A program made the position numbers and the translations under genes. Source: Candidatus Rokuibacteriota bacterium (GTDB lineage Bacteria; Methylomirabilota; Methylomirabilia; Rokubacteriales; CSP1-6). Taken from it: DNA of 55,330 nt. The stretch lies in the NCBI GenBank assembly GCA_003221615.1, contig QHSQ01000131.1, forward strand, positions 1-55,330, written 5' to 3'. The stretch's first letter is position 1, and each line of letters begins with the position of its first letter. The notes beneath the pieces were generated by a model that saw only the letters and a list, made by a program, of their open reading frames with translations, was not told where the DNA came from and searched no databases. Below are positions 9,258 to 17,858 of the stretch, one piece after another.

Positions 9258-9806
9258 CTAGCCGAGAAGGGCGAGAACTTTCTCGACGGCTTCTGTGACC
9301 GCGGCGTCGACGGCCGGCAGCTCGTCCCGCTCGAACGACGTGAGCACGTGGTCGGGGACCTCGCCTTTGTGGTCGGGGCGTCCGATGCCCACCTTGACGC
9401 GCTTGATCTCCTCGGTGCCGAGCGCGTCGATCACGGATCGCACGCCGTTGTGACCGCCGTGGCTGCCCTTCATGCGCAGGCGCACGGTCCCGAGAGGCAG
9501 GTCGATGTCGTCGTAGACGAGGATCAGGTCGGCCGGACCGGCCTCCGCGCGGCGTAGCGCCTTCGCGACGACCGGTCCGCTCTCGTTCATGAACGAAAGC
9601 GGCTTGACGAGGCGAACCACGTCGCCTCGCCAGCGACCGCGAGCGACGATCGTCGCCCCGTCGCGCCGCCAGGACCCGCGAACGGTCTTGGCGAGGACGT
9701 CGAGAACGCGCTGGCCCACGTTGTGCCGGGTGTTCTGATACTCCGGACCCGGGTTGCCCAGTCCCACGACCACTCGGCCGGAGCCCCGGCCCTGCGCGTG
9801 GGCCAC
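9258..9806 (-). CDS. pth: Peptidyl-tRNA hydrolase
   Basis: Releases peptides from prematurely dropped peptidyl-tRNA. 182 residues, GTG start. Signatures VVGLGNPGPEYQNTRHNVG (with the catalytic His), KPLSFMNESG, DDIDLPLGTVRLRMKGSHGGHNG and RVKVGIGRP are all present. It lies 15 bp after rplY, a very common pairing. A short GC hairpin (9232-9246) separates it from the convergent antiporter gene. Confidence 0.97.
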   Translation of the reverse strand: MAHAQGRGSGRVVVGLGNPGPEYQNTRHNVGQRVLDVLAKTVRGSWRRDGATIVARGRWRGDVVRLVKPLSFMNESGPVVAKALRRAEAGPADLILVYDDIDLPLGTVRLRMKGSHGGHNGVRSVIDALGTEEIKRVKVGIGRPDHKGEVPDHVLTSFERDELPAVDAAVTEAVEKVLALLG

Positions 9807-9821
9807 GCGGTTCTCGCTCCG

Positions 9822-10553
9822 TTACTTGTCCGACTTCTCGGACTTCTCCGCGCGCGCGGGCCGCGCCGGCTTCTTGCCGTCGTCGGCCGCCGCCGCCTCT
9901 TCGCCTTCCTTCGGCTTGCGCTCGGTGAGGACTTCCGGCTCGGTGACTGCCGCCGCTGCCGGTGCCGCCGTCGCCACCACTTCCTCCGCCATCGGCGGAG
10001 CCACGGTCGCGACCGCCTGACCCGGATCGTTCACGATCCGCACGCCCTCGGGCGCGCGGAGCTCGGCCACCGTGAGCACGTCGCCGATCATGAGCGCGCT
10101 GACGTCGGCGTCGATCCGATCGGGGATCGCGGTCGGCAGGCACGACACCGTCAGCTCGTGCAGCACGAGGTTCAAAATACCCTTCTGCTCTTTCACGCCC
10201 GCAGCCTCGCCGGTGGCGCGCACGGCCACCTGCACGGTGATCGCGCGATCCGCGGCCACTTCCTGCAGGTCGACGTGCAGGAGCAGCTCGGTCACCGGAT
10301 CGAACTGCAGATCGCGGATGATCGCCATCCGCGTGCCGGTGCCGTTCTCACCGTCGAACCGCAGGGTGAGTAGCTGGGTCGTGCCCTCGTGGCCGTGGAT
10401 CATCCGGAGCACCGCCTTGGGGTCGACCGTGACCGACTCGGCTTTCTTTCCGTCGTAGAGGACCCCGGGAACGGCGCCCTCGCGACGGAGTCGCTTGGCG
10501 AACCCCTTGCCGCTCCCGTCGCGCCGCTTGATCGTCAGCTCTTGCATCGCCAT
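9822..10553 (-). CDS. rplY: 50S ribosomal protein L25/TL5 (Ctc form)
   Basis: 243 residues, the long CTC/TL5 form: the N-terminal 5S-rRNA-binding beta-barrel (RRDGSGKGFAKRLRREGAVPGVLY) and the C-terminal beta domain (HVDLQEVAADRAITVQVAVRATGEAAGV), ending in an Ala/Glu/Lys-rich tail of about 50 residues that is low complexity. The order prs-rplY-pth is conserved in many bacteria and supports the calls. Confidence 0.95.
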   Translation of the reverse strand: MAMQELTIKRRDGSGKGFAKRLRREGAVPGVLYDGKKAESVTVDPKAVLRMIHGHEGTTQLLTLRFDGENGTGTRMAIIRDLQFDPVTELLLHVDLQEVAADRAITVQVAVRATGEAAGVKEQKGILNLVLHELTVSCLPTAIPDRIDADVSALMIGDVLTVAELRAPEGVRIVNDPGQAVATVAPPMAEEVVATAAPAAAAVTEPEVLTERKPKEGEEAAAADDGKKPARPARAEKSEKSDK

Positions 10554-10577
10554 GACTGAAGCTCCTTGAAAGTCGAA

Positions 10578-11522
10578 TTACGCGAACAATGTCGAGACGG
10601 ATTCCTCGTCGTGGATGCGTCGGATCGCCTCCCCCAGGAGCGGCGCGACCGAGAGCACCGTGATGCGCGCGGCCGCGCGCTTGGTGTCGCTCAGAGGAAT
10701 CGAGTTCGTGACGACGACCTCTTCGATCGGGGAGGCCGCGATGCGATCGATCGCCGGCCCCGAGAGGACCGCGTGAACGCCGCAGGCCAGGATGCGTCGC
10801 GCGCCCTCTCGCTCCAGCGCCGTCACGGCCTGCGTCAGGGTGCCGGCGGTGTCGACGATGTCGTCGATGACGACGGCGTCGCGACCCTTGACGTCGCCGA
10901 TGAGGTGCATGGCGACCGCCGAGTTCGGCCCTTCGCGCCGCTTGTCGATGATGGCCAGGCCGGCATCGAACCGCTTGGCCATCGCGCGCGCGCGCTCCAC
11001 GCCGCCCGCGTCGGGGGCGACGATCACCGGATCCCGCAGATCTTTCTTGCGCAGGTAGTCGATCATCACGACGGGGCCGGCGAAGAGGTGATCGACCGGA
11101 ACGCTGAAGAATCCCTGGATCTGGCCGGCGTGCAGGTCGAGCGCCAGCACCCGGTGGATCCCCGCCGCCTCGAGCAGGTCGGCGACGAGCCGCGCCGAGA
11201 TCGGCACCCGCGATTGCACCTTCCGGTCCTGGCGCGCGTAGCCGTAGTAGGGCAGCACCGCGGTGATCCGACGAGCCGACGCGCGCTTCATCGCGTCGAC
11301 CATGATCAGGAGCTCCATGAGCGAGTCGTTCACCGGCGGGCACGTCGGCTGGATGACGAACACGTCGGCGCCGCGCACGTTCTCGTCGACCTGGACGTAG
11401 ACCTCGCCGTCCGAGAACCGCGTCACCTCGGCGTCGGCCATCGGGACGTGGAGATACTGCGCGATCTCCTCGGCGAGCGGGCGGTTCGCGTTGCCGGTCA
11501 GGAGCTTCAGCTCATACGCCAT
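10578..11522 (-). CDS. prs: Ribose-phosphate pyrophosphokinase
   Basis: Makes PRPP from ribose 5-phosphate and ATP for nucleotide, His and Trp synthesis. 314 residues, usual length. Motifs: N-terminal LLTGNANRPLAEEIA, GADVFVIQPT, PYYGYARQDRK, DLHAGQIQGFFSVPVDHL (metal/ATP site) and the PRPP loop VVIDDIVDTAGTLTQA. ATG start; preceded by tRNA-Gln on the same strand and followed by rplY after 24 bp. Confidence 0.98.
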   Translation of the reverse strand: MAYELKLLTGNANRPLAEEIAQYLHVPMADAEVTRFSDGEVYVQVDENVRGADVFVIQPTCPPVNDSLMELLIMVDAMKRASARRITAVLPYYGYARQDRKVQSRVPISARLVADLLEAAGIHRVLALDLHAGQIQGFFSVPVDHLFAGPVVMIDYLRKKDLRDPVIVAPDAGGVERARAMAKRFDAGLAIIDKRREGPNSAVAMHLIGDVKGRDAVVIDDIVDTAGTLTQAVTALEREGARRILACGVHAVLSGPAIDRIAASPIEEVVVTNSIPLSDTKRAAARITVLSVAPLLGEAIRRIHDEESVSTLFA

Positions 11523-11542
11523 CGGTGCCTCGTCCTAGCGTG

Positions 11543-11618
11543 TGGTTGGGGCGGGAGGATTCGAACCTCCGAATACGGGATCCAAAGTCCCGCGCCTTAG
11601 CCGCTTGGCCACGCCCCA
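11543..11618 (-). tRNA. tRNA-Gln (TTG anticodon)
   Basis: Minus-strand cloverleaf with acceptor TGGGGCG/CGCCCCA, U1-type start typical of tRNA-Gln, anticodon loop CTTTGGA giving anticodon TTG, T-loop TTCGAAT, and encoded CCA at 11543-11545. It sits between ispE and prs, a frequent arrangement. Confidence 0.95.
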
Positions 11619-11659
11619 GCGTGTTCGCTTCACTCGTTGCAGCGCGCACTACCCGGGCC

Positions 11660-12568
11660 TCAGCGCATGCGGATCGCGGGGCCGCGCAGCGCCCGGACCG
11701 CCCAGCAGCCCCAGCGCGCGCGGGCGACTCGCGAGCGGATCTGCCGCGCGTGATCGTACGAGCGCGCCACGCCGAACACTGTGAGCCCACTCCCCGACAT
11801 CGCCGCCCCCAGCGCCCCCGCGGCCAGGAGCGCTGCCTCCATTTGCTCCACCTCACGGTACCGCGCGCTCGCGACGCGTTCCAGCGTGTTGCCGAGGGCG
11901 GCCGCCACCCGGCCCGGCTGCCGGCTCCTGAGCGCCGCCGCCATCCCCCGTGCTCGGGCGCCGTTAGAATACATCGCGGCCGCGACCCCTTCGTAGATCT
12001 CCGCCGTGCTCGCCGCCACGCGCGGATTCACGAGCACGAGCGACAACGCCGAGCACGCCAGCGGCTCGAGCTGCTCGCCGCGTCCCGTCGCCAGCGCCGC
12101 GCCGCCGTGCAGGAAGAACGGGACGTCCATGCCGAGCTTCACCGCCGCGTCGCCGAGTCGCGCCTTCGACCACCCGAGCCCCCAGAGCCGATTCAAGCCC
12201 ACGAGCACGGCCGCGGCGTCGGTCGATCCGCCGCCGAGGCCCGCCGCCACGGGGATCCGCTTGTCCAGCGCGATCCGCGCCCCGCGACTCACCCCCGCCA
12301 TCTCACGGAGAGTCAGCGCGGCCTTGAGCGCCAGATTGGTCCCGTCTGTCGGAACGTCGGAAGCGGTGGTCCGGAGCTCGAGGACGTCCGCGTCCTCGAG
12401 CTCCAGCCGGTCGGACAAATCCACGGCCTGCATGACCGTGGCGATTTCATGGTACCCGTCGTCCCGCCGTCCAAGCACCTCGAGCGCGAGGTTGATCTTG
12501 CACGCCGCGCTGAGCACGAGGCGACGGGGCTTCCCCGCCCGCTTCGACAAGACAACGAACCATAGCAC
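11660..12568 (-). CDS. ispE: 4-diphosphocytidyl-2-C-methyl-D-erythritol kinase
   Basis: GHMP kinase of the MEP isoprenoid pathway. Up to 302 residues; the conserved part begins at LSAACKINLALEVLGRRDDGYH. The ATP-binding loop PVAAGLGGGSTDAAAVL and the substrate region LGMDVPFFLHGGAALATGRGE are intact, and the C-terminal GHMP motif AAMSGSGLTVFG is present. The first 15 or so residues from GTG 12568 are not conserved, so a start slightly further in (for example the TTG before SKRAGK) is possible. The position next to tRNA-Gln and prs is typical. Confidence 0.95.
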   Translation of the reverse strand: MLWFVVLSKRAGKPRRLVLSAACKINLALEVLGRRDDGYHEIATVMQAVDLSDRLELEDADVLELRTTASDVPTDGTNLALKAALTLREMAGVSRGARIALDKRIPVAAGLGGGSTDAAAVLVGLNRLWGLGWSKARLGDAAVKLGMDVPFFLHGGAALATGRGEQLEPLACSALSLVLVNPRVAASTAEIYEGVAAAMYSNGARARGMAAALRSRQPGRVAAALGNTLERVASARYREVEQMEAALLAAGALGAAMSGSGLTVFGVARSYDHARQIRSRVARARWGCWAVRALRGPAIRMR

Positions 12569-12583
12569 GGGCCCGGGGCCCTT

Positions 12584-13384
12584 TCAACGGATGGGCTGTG
12601 TTTTCGCCCCTTTCGGGATCGTCAGCGTGAAGCGCTCGGGGTCGATTCCCTCGCCCTCGACGAGGTTCTGGTAGGTGATCGAGCCCGTGATGTACGACAT
12701 CGCCGCGTCGAGATCGAGCCCGGCCAGCGCCCCCGAGCCGCCGCGTCGGTATTTGATCAATGCATTGAACCGACTGCCGAAGATCTGCCGCTGCAGGATC
12801 AGGCCCGTCCCGAGATCGAGCCACACCCGCTGGCGTCCGCCGGCTCCGTTCACGAGGTTCAGGGACGGTCCCGCGGCGTCAGGGGCAGCCAGCTCAGCGC
12901 TCCGGAGGTCGCGCGGCCCTGCCATGCGGCCGACCAGCACCGACACCAGATCCTCCGGGTCCAGGGGCAGGCCCAGGACTTTCGAGATCGTCTCGGCGTC
13001 GGCCGGCCCGACGTGGGCCTCATTTTGTATCGCGTCATAGGCCGTCACCTGGCCCTCGTGGACGGTCACGACCATGAGCGGCGGGCCGAACGGTGAGAGC
13101 GCCTCGAAGCGGACCGAGCTTGGGGCACGCACCAGCAGGACCCCTCGGAGCCGCTGGCGCTCTCCGCCCTTTCTCAGCGCGACGTCGGCGAGCGCGCGCA
13201 TGTCGGTGAACTCGGCGTAGCGCTCGGCGAGCAGGGTGAGGGCGCGGCGGGCGTCGTCCCCTAGCGGCTCTCGAGGCGGCGCGGTCGCGCAGGCGGCGAC
13301 CAGCGCCAGCGGCACGAAGAGGAGGAGACTACTGAGAGGCCTTCGGGCCAGCCTTGACCCGGCGCTGGCGATCCTTGAGGTCAT
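12584..13384 (-). CDS. Outer-membrane lipoprotein, LolB/DUF4292-like
   Basis: 266 residues from ATG 13384. The start gives a proper lipoprotein signal: basic n-region (SRLARRPL), hydrophobic SLLLFVPLALV and lipobox VAAC. The mature part is predominantly beta with FTDMRALADVALRKGGERQRLRGVLLV, FEALSPFGPPLMVVTVHEG and DPEDLVSVLVGRM, as in LolB/DUF4292 proteins that handle lipoproteins at the outer membrane. Overlaps the 3' end of the upstream TPR gene by 56 bp and precedes ispE, matching the lolB-ispE-prs order of proteobacteria. The longer frame to 13489 is not needed. Confidence 0.78.
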   Translation of the reverse strand: MTSRIASAGSRLARRPLSSLLLFVPLALVAACATAPPREPLGDDARRALTLLAERYAEFTDMRALADVALRKGGERQRLRGVLLVRAPSSVRFEALSPFGPPLMVVTVHEGQVTAYDAIQNEAHVGPADAETISKVLGLPLDPEDLVSVLVGRMAGPRDLRSAELAAPDAAGPSLNLVNGAGGRQRVWLDLGTGLILQRQIFGSRFNALIKYRRGGSGALAGLDLDAAMSYITGSITYQNLVEGEGIDPERFTLTIPKGAKTQPIR

Positions 13385-15503
13385 TGACCTTCTTCTTGAC
13401 CCCGTCGGCGGCCGGATCGAGCTGCAGAGCCTTTTCCCACGCGGCCAGGGCGTCCTCGTCGAGACCGTTCTTGACCAGCGCGTCGCCAAGGTGCTCGTAG
13501 ATCACGGGATCCGGCTCCTTGGTCTTCATGACCGCGCGCTTGAGCTCCGTCAAGGCCTCCGGATACTTCCCTTGCTGGTAATACGCCCAGCCGAGACTGT
13601 CGATGAAGTAGCCGTTCTCGGGCTCGAGATCGAGCGCCTTGCCGATGAGCTGGATCGCTTCGTCGAGATTCTGTCCGCGCTCGGCGTACATGTAGCCGAC
13701 GTAGTTGTACGCCTCGGCGTTCTTGGGATCGAGCGAGATCACGCGACGGAAGGAGGTGACCGCGTCCTCGAACCGGGACTGCTTCTCGTAGACGACCCCC
13801 AGCTGAAAATGCAGATCCTTCTGCTTGTCGTCGAGCCCCAGACCTTCCTGGAGCGTCTGAGCGGCCCGGTCGTATTCCTTGGCCCGGTAGTAGGCCGTCC
13901 CGAGATACAGGAAGAGCTCGGGACGCTTGGGCTCCATGTTGACGGCTTCACGCAGGGTCGAGATCGCCTCGTCGTAGCGCTTGGCCCGGCCATACAGGAA
14001 CCCGAGCTGGACCCGCGCGTCGATGGACCGCGGATCGGCTCGCAGGATGCGCTCGAGCTCGGACTTGGCCTCCGCGTCTCGCCCCGCATCCATGTACGTG
14101 GTGGCGAGGAAGTAGCGGGCGCGGAGGTCCGACGGAGTGAGCGCCACGACGCGTCGAAAGGCCTCGATGGCCTTGTCCCACATCTTCTGCTCGTAGTACA
14201 CGGCGCCGAGCTTCATCCAGGCGCGCGGGCTCTGGGGCGTGGCTTCGGCGACTCCTTCGAGCTCGGTCTGGGCCTCGGGCAAGCGGCCGAGCCGGATCAG
14301 GAGGTCGGCCAGCTTGTCCGCGAACGCCGGGTTGTCCGGGTTGGCCTTGACCGCGCGCCGGTAGACCTCGATCGCTTCTTCGCTCTTGTGAAGCGCCTCG
14401 CCGTAGACCGCCCCGAGCGCGCTCCAGGCGCCGTCGTGATCCGGATCGATCTCGACCGCGGCGGTGAGGCGCGCGATCGCTTCGTCCCAGGACTCGGTCT
14501 CGATCGCGAGCCGGCCGAGGAGGAACTGAGCCTGGGCCAGGCGCGGCTGCTGCTCGACCAGACGAAGGAGCGCGGCTCGGGCCTTGTCGTACGCCTTTTG
14601 CTCGACGTAGATGCGCGCCAAGGTGAGATACGGCTCCTCGGCGTTCGGGTTGAGCTGGATGGAGCGCTCGAGCTCGGCCTCGGCTTCGGGAATCTTTCGC
14701 TGCGTACGCAGAAGCTCGGCCAGGGTCATGTGCGTCGAGACCTGGTCCGGAGCCAGCTCGACGGCCCGGCGCGCCGCGCCCACGGCTTCGTCAAGGCTGT
14801 CGGCCCGCATGAGCAGCTGGGCCAGCTGTGTCCAGAGAGCCGCCGAATTCGGATCGCGCTTGATGGCGGTCCTCATGAACGGGACCGCGTCCTTGAATCG
14901 CCCGGCCTGCACGTACATCTGAGCCATGCTGTAGGAGTAGTACGCGTCGGCGCGCGGGTCGGCAGCCGCGGCGCGGATGGGAATCTCGTCGTCGCTGGCC
15001 ACGGTGGGGCCACCCATGGAGGCGCAGCCCATCAGCGCCGTCGCCATCACGATCACGGTCAGTCCCGGCCACGCCTTCGTCAGCAGGCGGCGCGCCGCGT
15101 CGGCGACGCCGGCGTCCGGGATGACGGCCGTCGCCTCGTCGATCTCGCGCAGCGCCCGGCGGTCGAGCGCCGGGGCCGGCTGCGTCCTACCGGCGCGGGC
15201 CGACGAATCGGCCTCGATCGTCCCCGCGACGAAACGGAGCGAGCGAACGGCGTCGAAGCGCTCCTGCAGGCGGCGAGTCAGCTCCTCGATGCGGAGGGTG
15301 AGCTCGTGCAGCCAGGGCGAGTTGTCCACGGCCACGGTGAGACATCCGTCGGCGAAGCTCCGGGCCTGCGCCCGCCGCGCGGCGTCGGCCCCGACGACCT
15401 GAGGCCACGCCCGGCGAATGCGGTGCTCGAGCAGCCGATCTCTCAGGTCAGGAACCGCGGTGAGCAACAGATCAGCGACGGCGCGCGGCGGTCGACTGTC
15501 CAT
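13329..15503 (-). CDS. Fusion: DciA (DUF721) domain + lipoprotein-like TPR protein
   Basis: One uninterrupted 724-residue frame. Residues 1-145 form a DUF721/DciA domain (RRAWPQVVG, LTVAVDNSPWLHELTLRIEEL, DEATAVIPDAGVADAARRLL); DciA proteins help load the replicative helicase DnaB in the cytoplasm. Residues 146-160 are hydrophobic and end in a lipobox-like LMGC (C160), after which at least a dozen TPR units run to the end (for example AIKRDPNSAALWTQLAQLL, NGYFIDSLGWAYYQQGKYPEAL). No ATG/GTG/TTG at the junction would give the TPR part its own plausible signal peptide. It is either a true fusion or two genes joined by loss of a stop; see findings. Confidence 0.8.
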   Translation of the reverse strand: MDSRPPRAVADLLLTAVPDLRDRLLEHRIRRAWPQVVGADAARRAQARSFADGCLTVAVDNSPWLHELTLRIEELTRRLQERFDAVRSLRFVAGTIEADSSARAGRTQPAPALDRRALREIDEATAVIPDAGVADAARRLLTKAWPGLTVIVMATALMGCASMGGPTVASDDEIPIRAAAADPRADAYYSYSMAQMYVQAGRFKDAVPFMRTAIKRDPNSAALWTQLAQLLMRADSLDEAVGAARRAVELAPDQVSTHMTLAELLRTQRKIPEAEAELERSIQLNPNAEEPYLTLARIYVEQKAYDKARAALLRLVEQQPRLAQAQFLLGRLAIETESWDEAIARLTAAVEIDPDHDGAWSALGAVYGEALHKSEEAIEVYRRAVKANPDNPAFADKLADLLIRLGRLPEAQTELEGVAEATPQSPRAWMKLGAVYYEQKMWDKAIEAFRRVVALTPSDLRARYFLATTYMDAGRDAEAKSELERILRADPRSIDARVQLGFLYGRAKRYDEAISTLREAVNMEPKRPELFLYLGTAYYRAKEYDRAAQTLQEGLGLDDKQKDLHFQLGVVYEKQSRFEDAVTSFRRVISLDPKNAEAYNYVGYMYAERGQNLDEAIQLIGKALDLEPENGYFIDSLGWAYYQQGKYPEALTELKRAVMKTKEPDPVIYEHLGDALVKNGLDEDALAAWEKALQLDPAADGVKKKVNDLKDRQRRVKAGPKASQ

Positions 15504-15576
15504 GCTTTCGTATCATACATCCTCCCTGCAGGGCGCCGCGAGAGCGGTTGAGAACCCTGATATAGTGGCGTCAATC

Positions 15577-16944
15577 ATGGCAAAACCTCGGCGGGGCGAC
15601 GTCCTCGATTTGACGATCGACGACCTCGCCTTCGGGGGCGAGGGGGTCGGGAGGGTCCAGGGCTACGTCCTCTTCGTGCGCGGCGCGGTGCCGGGCGACC
15701 GCGTGCGGGCCAAAGTGATCGAGGCGCGCTCGCGGTTCGGGCGTGCGGTGATCGAGTCCGTCGACACCCCGTCGCCGGATCGAGTGGAGGCCCCCTGCGC
15801 ATATTTCGGCCGCTGCGGCGGCTGTCGCCTGCAGCACCTCTCCTACACCGCACAGCTCGGCTTCAAGGAAAAGCAGGTGCGCGATTGCCTCGAGCGCATC
15901 GGCGGGCTCGGCGAGTTCGAGCTGCGCCCCATCCTGGCCGCGCCGGACCCGTACGGGTACCGGAACAAGATGGAGTTCACGATCGTGTCGGGCAGCGACG
16001 GACCGGACATCGGGCTTCATCAGGCCGATCGCTACGACGTGGTCCTGGACATCGAGCGGTGCCATCTACAGTCGGAGACGATGAACACGCTGCTCGCCGA
16101 GCTCCGGGCCCAGGCGCGCGCGCGGCGGCTCTCCGTCTACGACCAGGACTCGGGCACAGGACTCCTGCGCTTCGCGACCGTGCGTGAGGGCCGGCGGACC
16201 GGCGAAGCGATGGTGAACATCGTCGCTTCCGCGCCCGATGTCGAAACACTCGCTCCTGTCGCCGCCGGCCTGCGTGCCCGCGTTCCCGCGCTGGCCAGCG
16301 TGGTGCTGAACGTGAACGCGAAGAAGGCCTCGGTCGCGGTGGGAACCGAGGAGCATCTCCTGCTCGGCCGCGATCACATCCGCGAATCGCTGGGCGGGCT
16401 CACGTTTCAGGTCTCGGCGAGCTCGTTCTTCCAGACCAACACCGTGCAAGCCGAGCGGCTGTTCGCGGTGGTCGAGGCCGCGTGCGAGCTCGGCGGGATC
16501 GAGACGGTCATGGATCTCTATTCCGGGACCGGCGCGATCAGCCTCTTGCTGGCGCGCAGGAGCCGCTGGGTCTACGGCATCGAGGTTGCGTCGGCCGCGG
16601 TGGCCGACGCCGTGCGGAACGCGCGCGAGAACGGGATCGAGAACTGCACGTTCCTTCCGGGGGAGGTGCGCCACGTCCTGCCGACCTTGATGCGCGACGG
16701 CGTCCGCGCCGATGTCGTCGTCGCCGATCCCCCGCGCGCCGGATTCCATCCCAAGGCGCTCAACGCGCTGGCGACGCTCGGCCCGGCCCGGATCGTGTAC
16801 GTGTCGTGCAACCCGTCTACGCTCGCGCGCGACGTCGGCGACCTGGTCCGTCAGGGCTATCGACTCGAGTGGGTCGAGCCGGTCGACATGTTCCCGCAGA
16901 CGCCGCACATCGAGGCCGTCGCCCGTCTTCGTCGGGCGTCATGA
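15577..16944 (+). CDS. rlmD: 23S rRNA (uracil-5-)-methyltransferase, RlmD/RumA type
   Basis: SAM-dependent m5U methyltransferase, 455 residues. N-terminal TRAM domain (DLTIDDLAFGGEGVGRVQGY), an Fe-S cluster motif with CAYFGRCGGC, SAM motif DLYSGTGAISLLLA, a PP motif VADPPRAGFHPKAL, catalytic Cys in YVSCNPSTLARD and base Glu in IEAVARL. ATG 15577 matches the TRAM start; a GTG four codons upstream is an alternative. Which uridine is modified (RlmD or RlmCD-like) cannot be settled by eye. The stop overlaps the next permease start as ATGA. Confidence 0.92.
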   Translation: MAKPRRGDVLDLTIDDLAFGGEGVGRVQGYVLFVRGAVPGDRVRAKVIEARSRFGRAVIESVDTPSPDRVEAPCAYFGRCGGCRLQHLSYTAQLGFKEKQVRDCLERIGGLGEFELRPILAAPDPYGYRNKMEFTIVSGSDGPDIGLHQADRYDVVLDIERCHLQSETMNTLLAELRAQARARRLSVYDQDSGTGLLRFATVREGRRTGEAMVNIVASAPDVETLAPVAAGLRARVPALASVVLNVNAKKASVAVGTEEHLLLGRDHIRESLGGLTFQVSASSFFQTNTVQAERLFAVVEAACELGGIETVMDLYSGTGAISLLLARRSRWVYGIEVASAAVADAVRNARENGIENCTFLPGEVRHVLPTLMRDGVRADVVVADPPRAGFHPKALNALATLGPARIVYVSCNPSTLARDVGDLVRQGYRLEWVEPVDMFPQTPHIEAVARLRRAS

Positions 16945-17858
16945 AGATCTTTCTGGCCCGCCGTCTGGCCCAGTCGCTGCTGGTCCTGCTCGGGGTCTCC
17001 TTCATCGTCTTCTTCATCCTGTATCTCACCGGCGATCCGGCCCTGGTGCTGCTGCCGCCCGATTCGTCCGAGGAGGACGTGCAGAAGTTCCGGCAGGCGA
17101 TGGGATTCAACGATCCGTTCATCGTTCAGTACGGCCGTTTCCTGGTCGGCGCGCTCCACGGGAATTTCGGCCAGTCCGTGCGCCACGGGGAGCCCGCGTT
17201 CAACCTGGTCGTCGAGCGCATGCCGGCCACCTTCGAGCTCTCCGGAGCCGCGCTGCTGGTCGCGCTCTGCCTGGCGATCCCGGCCGGGATCGTCTCGGCG
17301 GTGCGGCGCAACACCGTGCTCGACTACATTTCGACGGTGGTCGCGCTCCTGGGACAATCGATGCCGACCTTCTGGCTCGGGATCATGCTGATCCTGGTGT
17401 TCTCGGTGCAGTTCAATCTCCTCCCGTCCTCGGGCCGCGGAAACCTCGAGCACCTGATCCTGCCGGCGATCACGCTCGGGCTCTTCACGACTGCCCGCAT
17501 CACCCGGCTCACACGCTCGGGGATGCTCGAGGTGCTGAGCCAGGATTACATCCGAACGGCGCGCGCCAAGGGCGTGAGCGGCCCGCCGGTCGTGTGGAAG
17601 CACGCGCTCAAGAACGCCGCGATCCCGATCGTGACCATCGTCGGCATCGAGCTCGGTACCTTGCTCGGAGGCTCGGTCATCACCGAGACGATCTTCGCGT
17701 GGCCGGGGGTCGGGCGTCTGTCGGTCCAGGCGATCTACAACCGCGATTATCCGGTGGTGCAGGCGGCGGTCTTTCTGCTCTCGTCCACGTTCGTGCTCGT
17801 CAATCTGGTCGTCGACGTCCTCTATACCTACCTCGACCCGCGGATCCGGCTGAGGTGA
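16941..17858 (+). CDS. ABC transporter permease, DppB/OppB type
   Basis: 305-residue inner-membrane permease of the dipeptide/oligopeptide/nickel family. N-terminal MKIFLARRLAQSLLVLLGVSF, the loop FGQSVRHGEPAFNLVVERMPAT, six membrane segments and the EAA loop RTARAKGVSGPPVVWKHALKNA that contacts the ATPase, ending in LDPRIRLR. ATG overlaps the rlmD stop; its own stop overlaps the GTG of the partner permease. No binding protein or ATPases adjoin it, so the substrate is unknown. Confidence 0.93.
   Translation: MKIFLARRLAQSLLVLLGVSFIVFFILYLTGDPALVLLPPDSSEEDVQKFRQAMGFNDPFIVQYGRFLVGALHGNFGQSVRHGEPAFNLVVERMPATFELSGAALLVALCLAIPAGIVSAVRRNTVLDYISTVVALLGQSMPTFWLGIMLILVFSVQFNLLPSSGRGNLEHLILPAITLGLFTTARITRLTRSGMLEVLSQDYIRTARAKGVSGPPVVWKHALKNAAIPIVTIVGIELGTLLGGSVITETIFAWPGVGRLSVQAIYNRDYPVVQAAVFLLSSTFVLVNLVVDVLYTYLDPRIRLR

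Noticed and set aside
13236..15551. 771-codon open frame on the plus strand
   Set aside because: It is the antisense of the TPR gene; such mirror frames are expected in GC-rich repeats and the translation has no family features.
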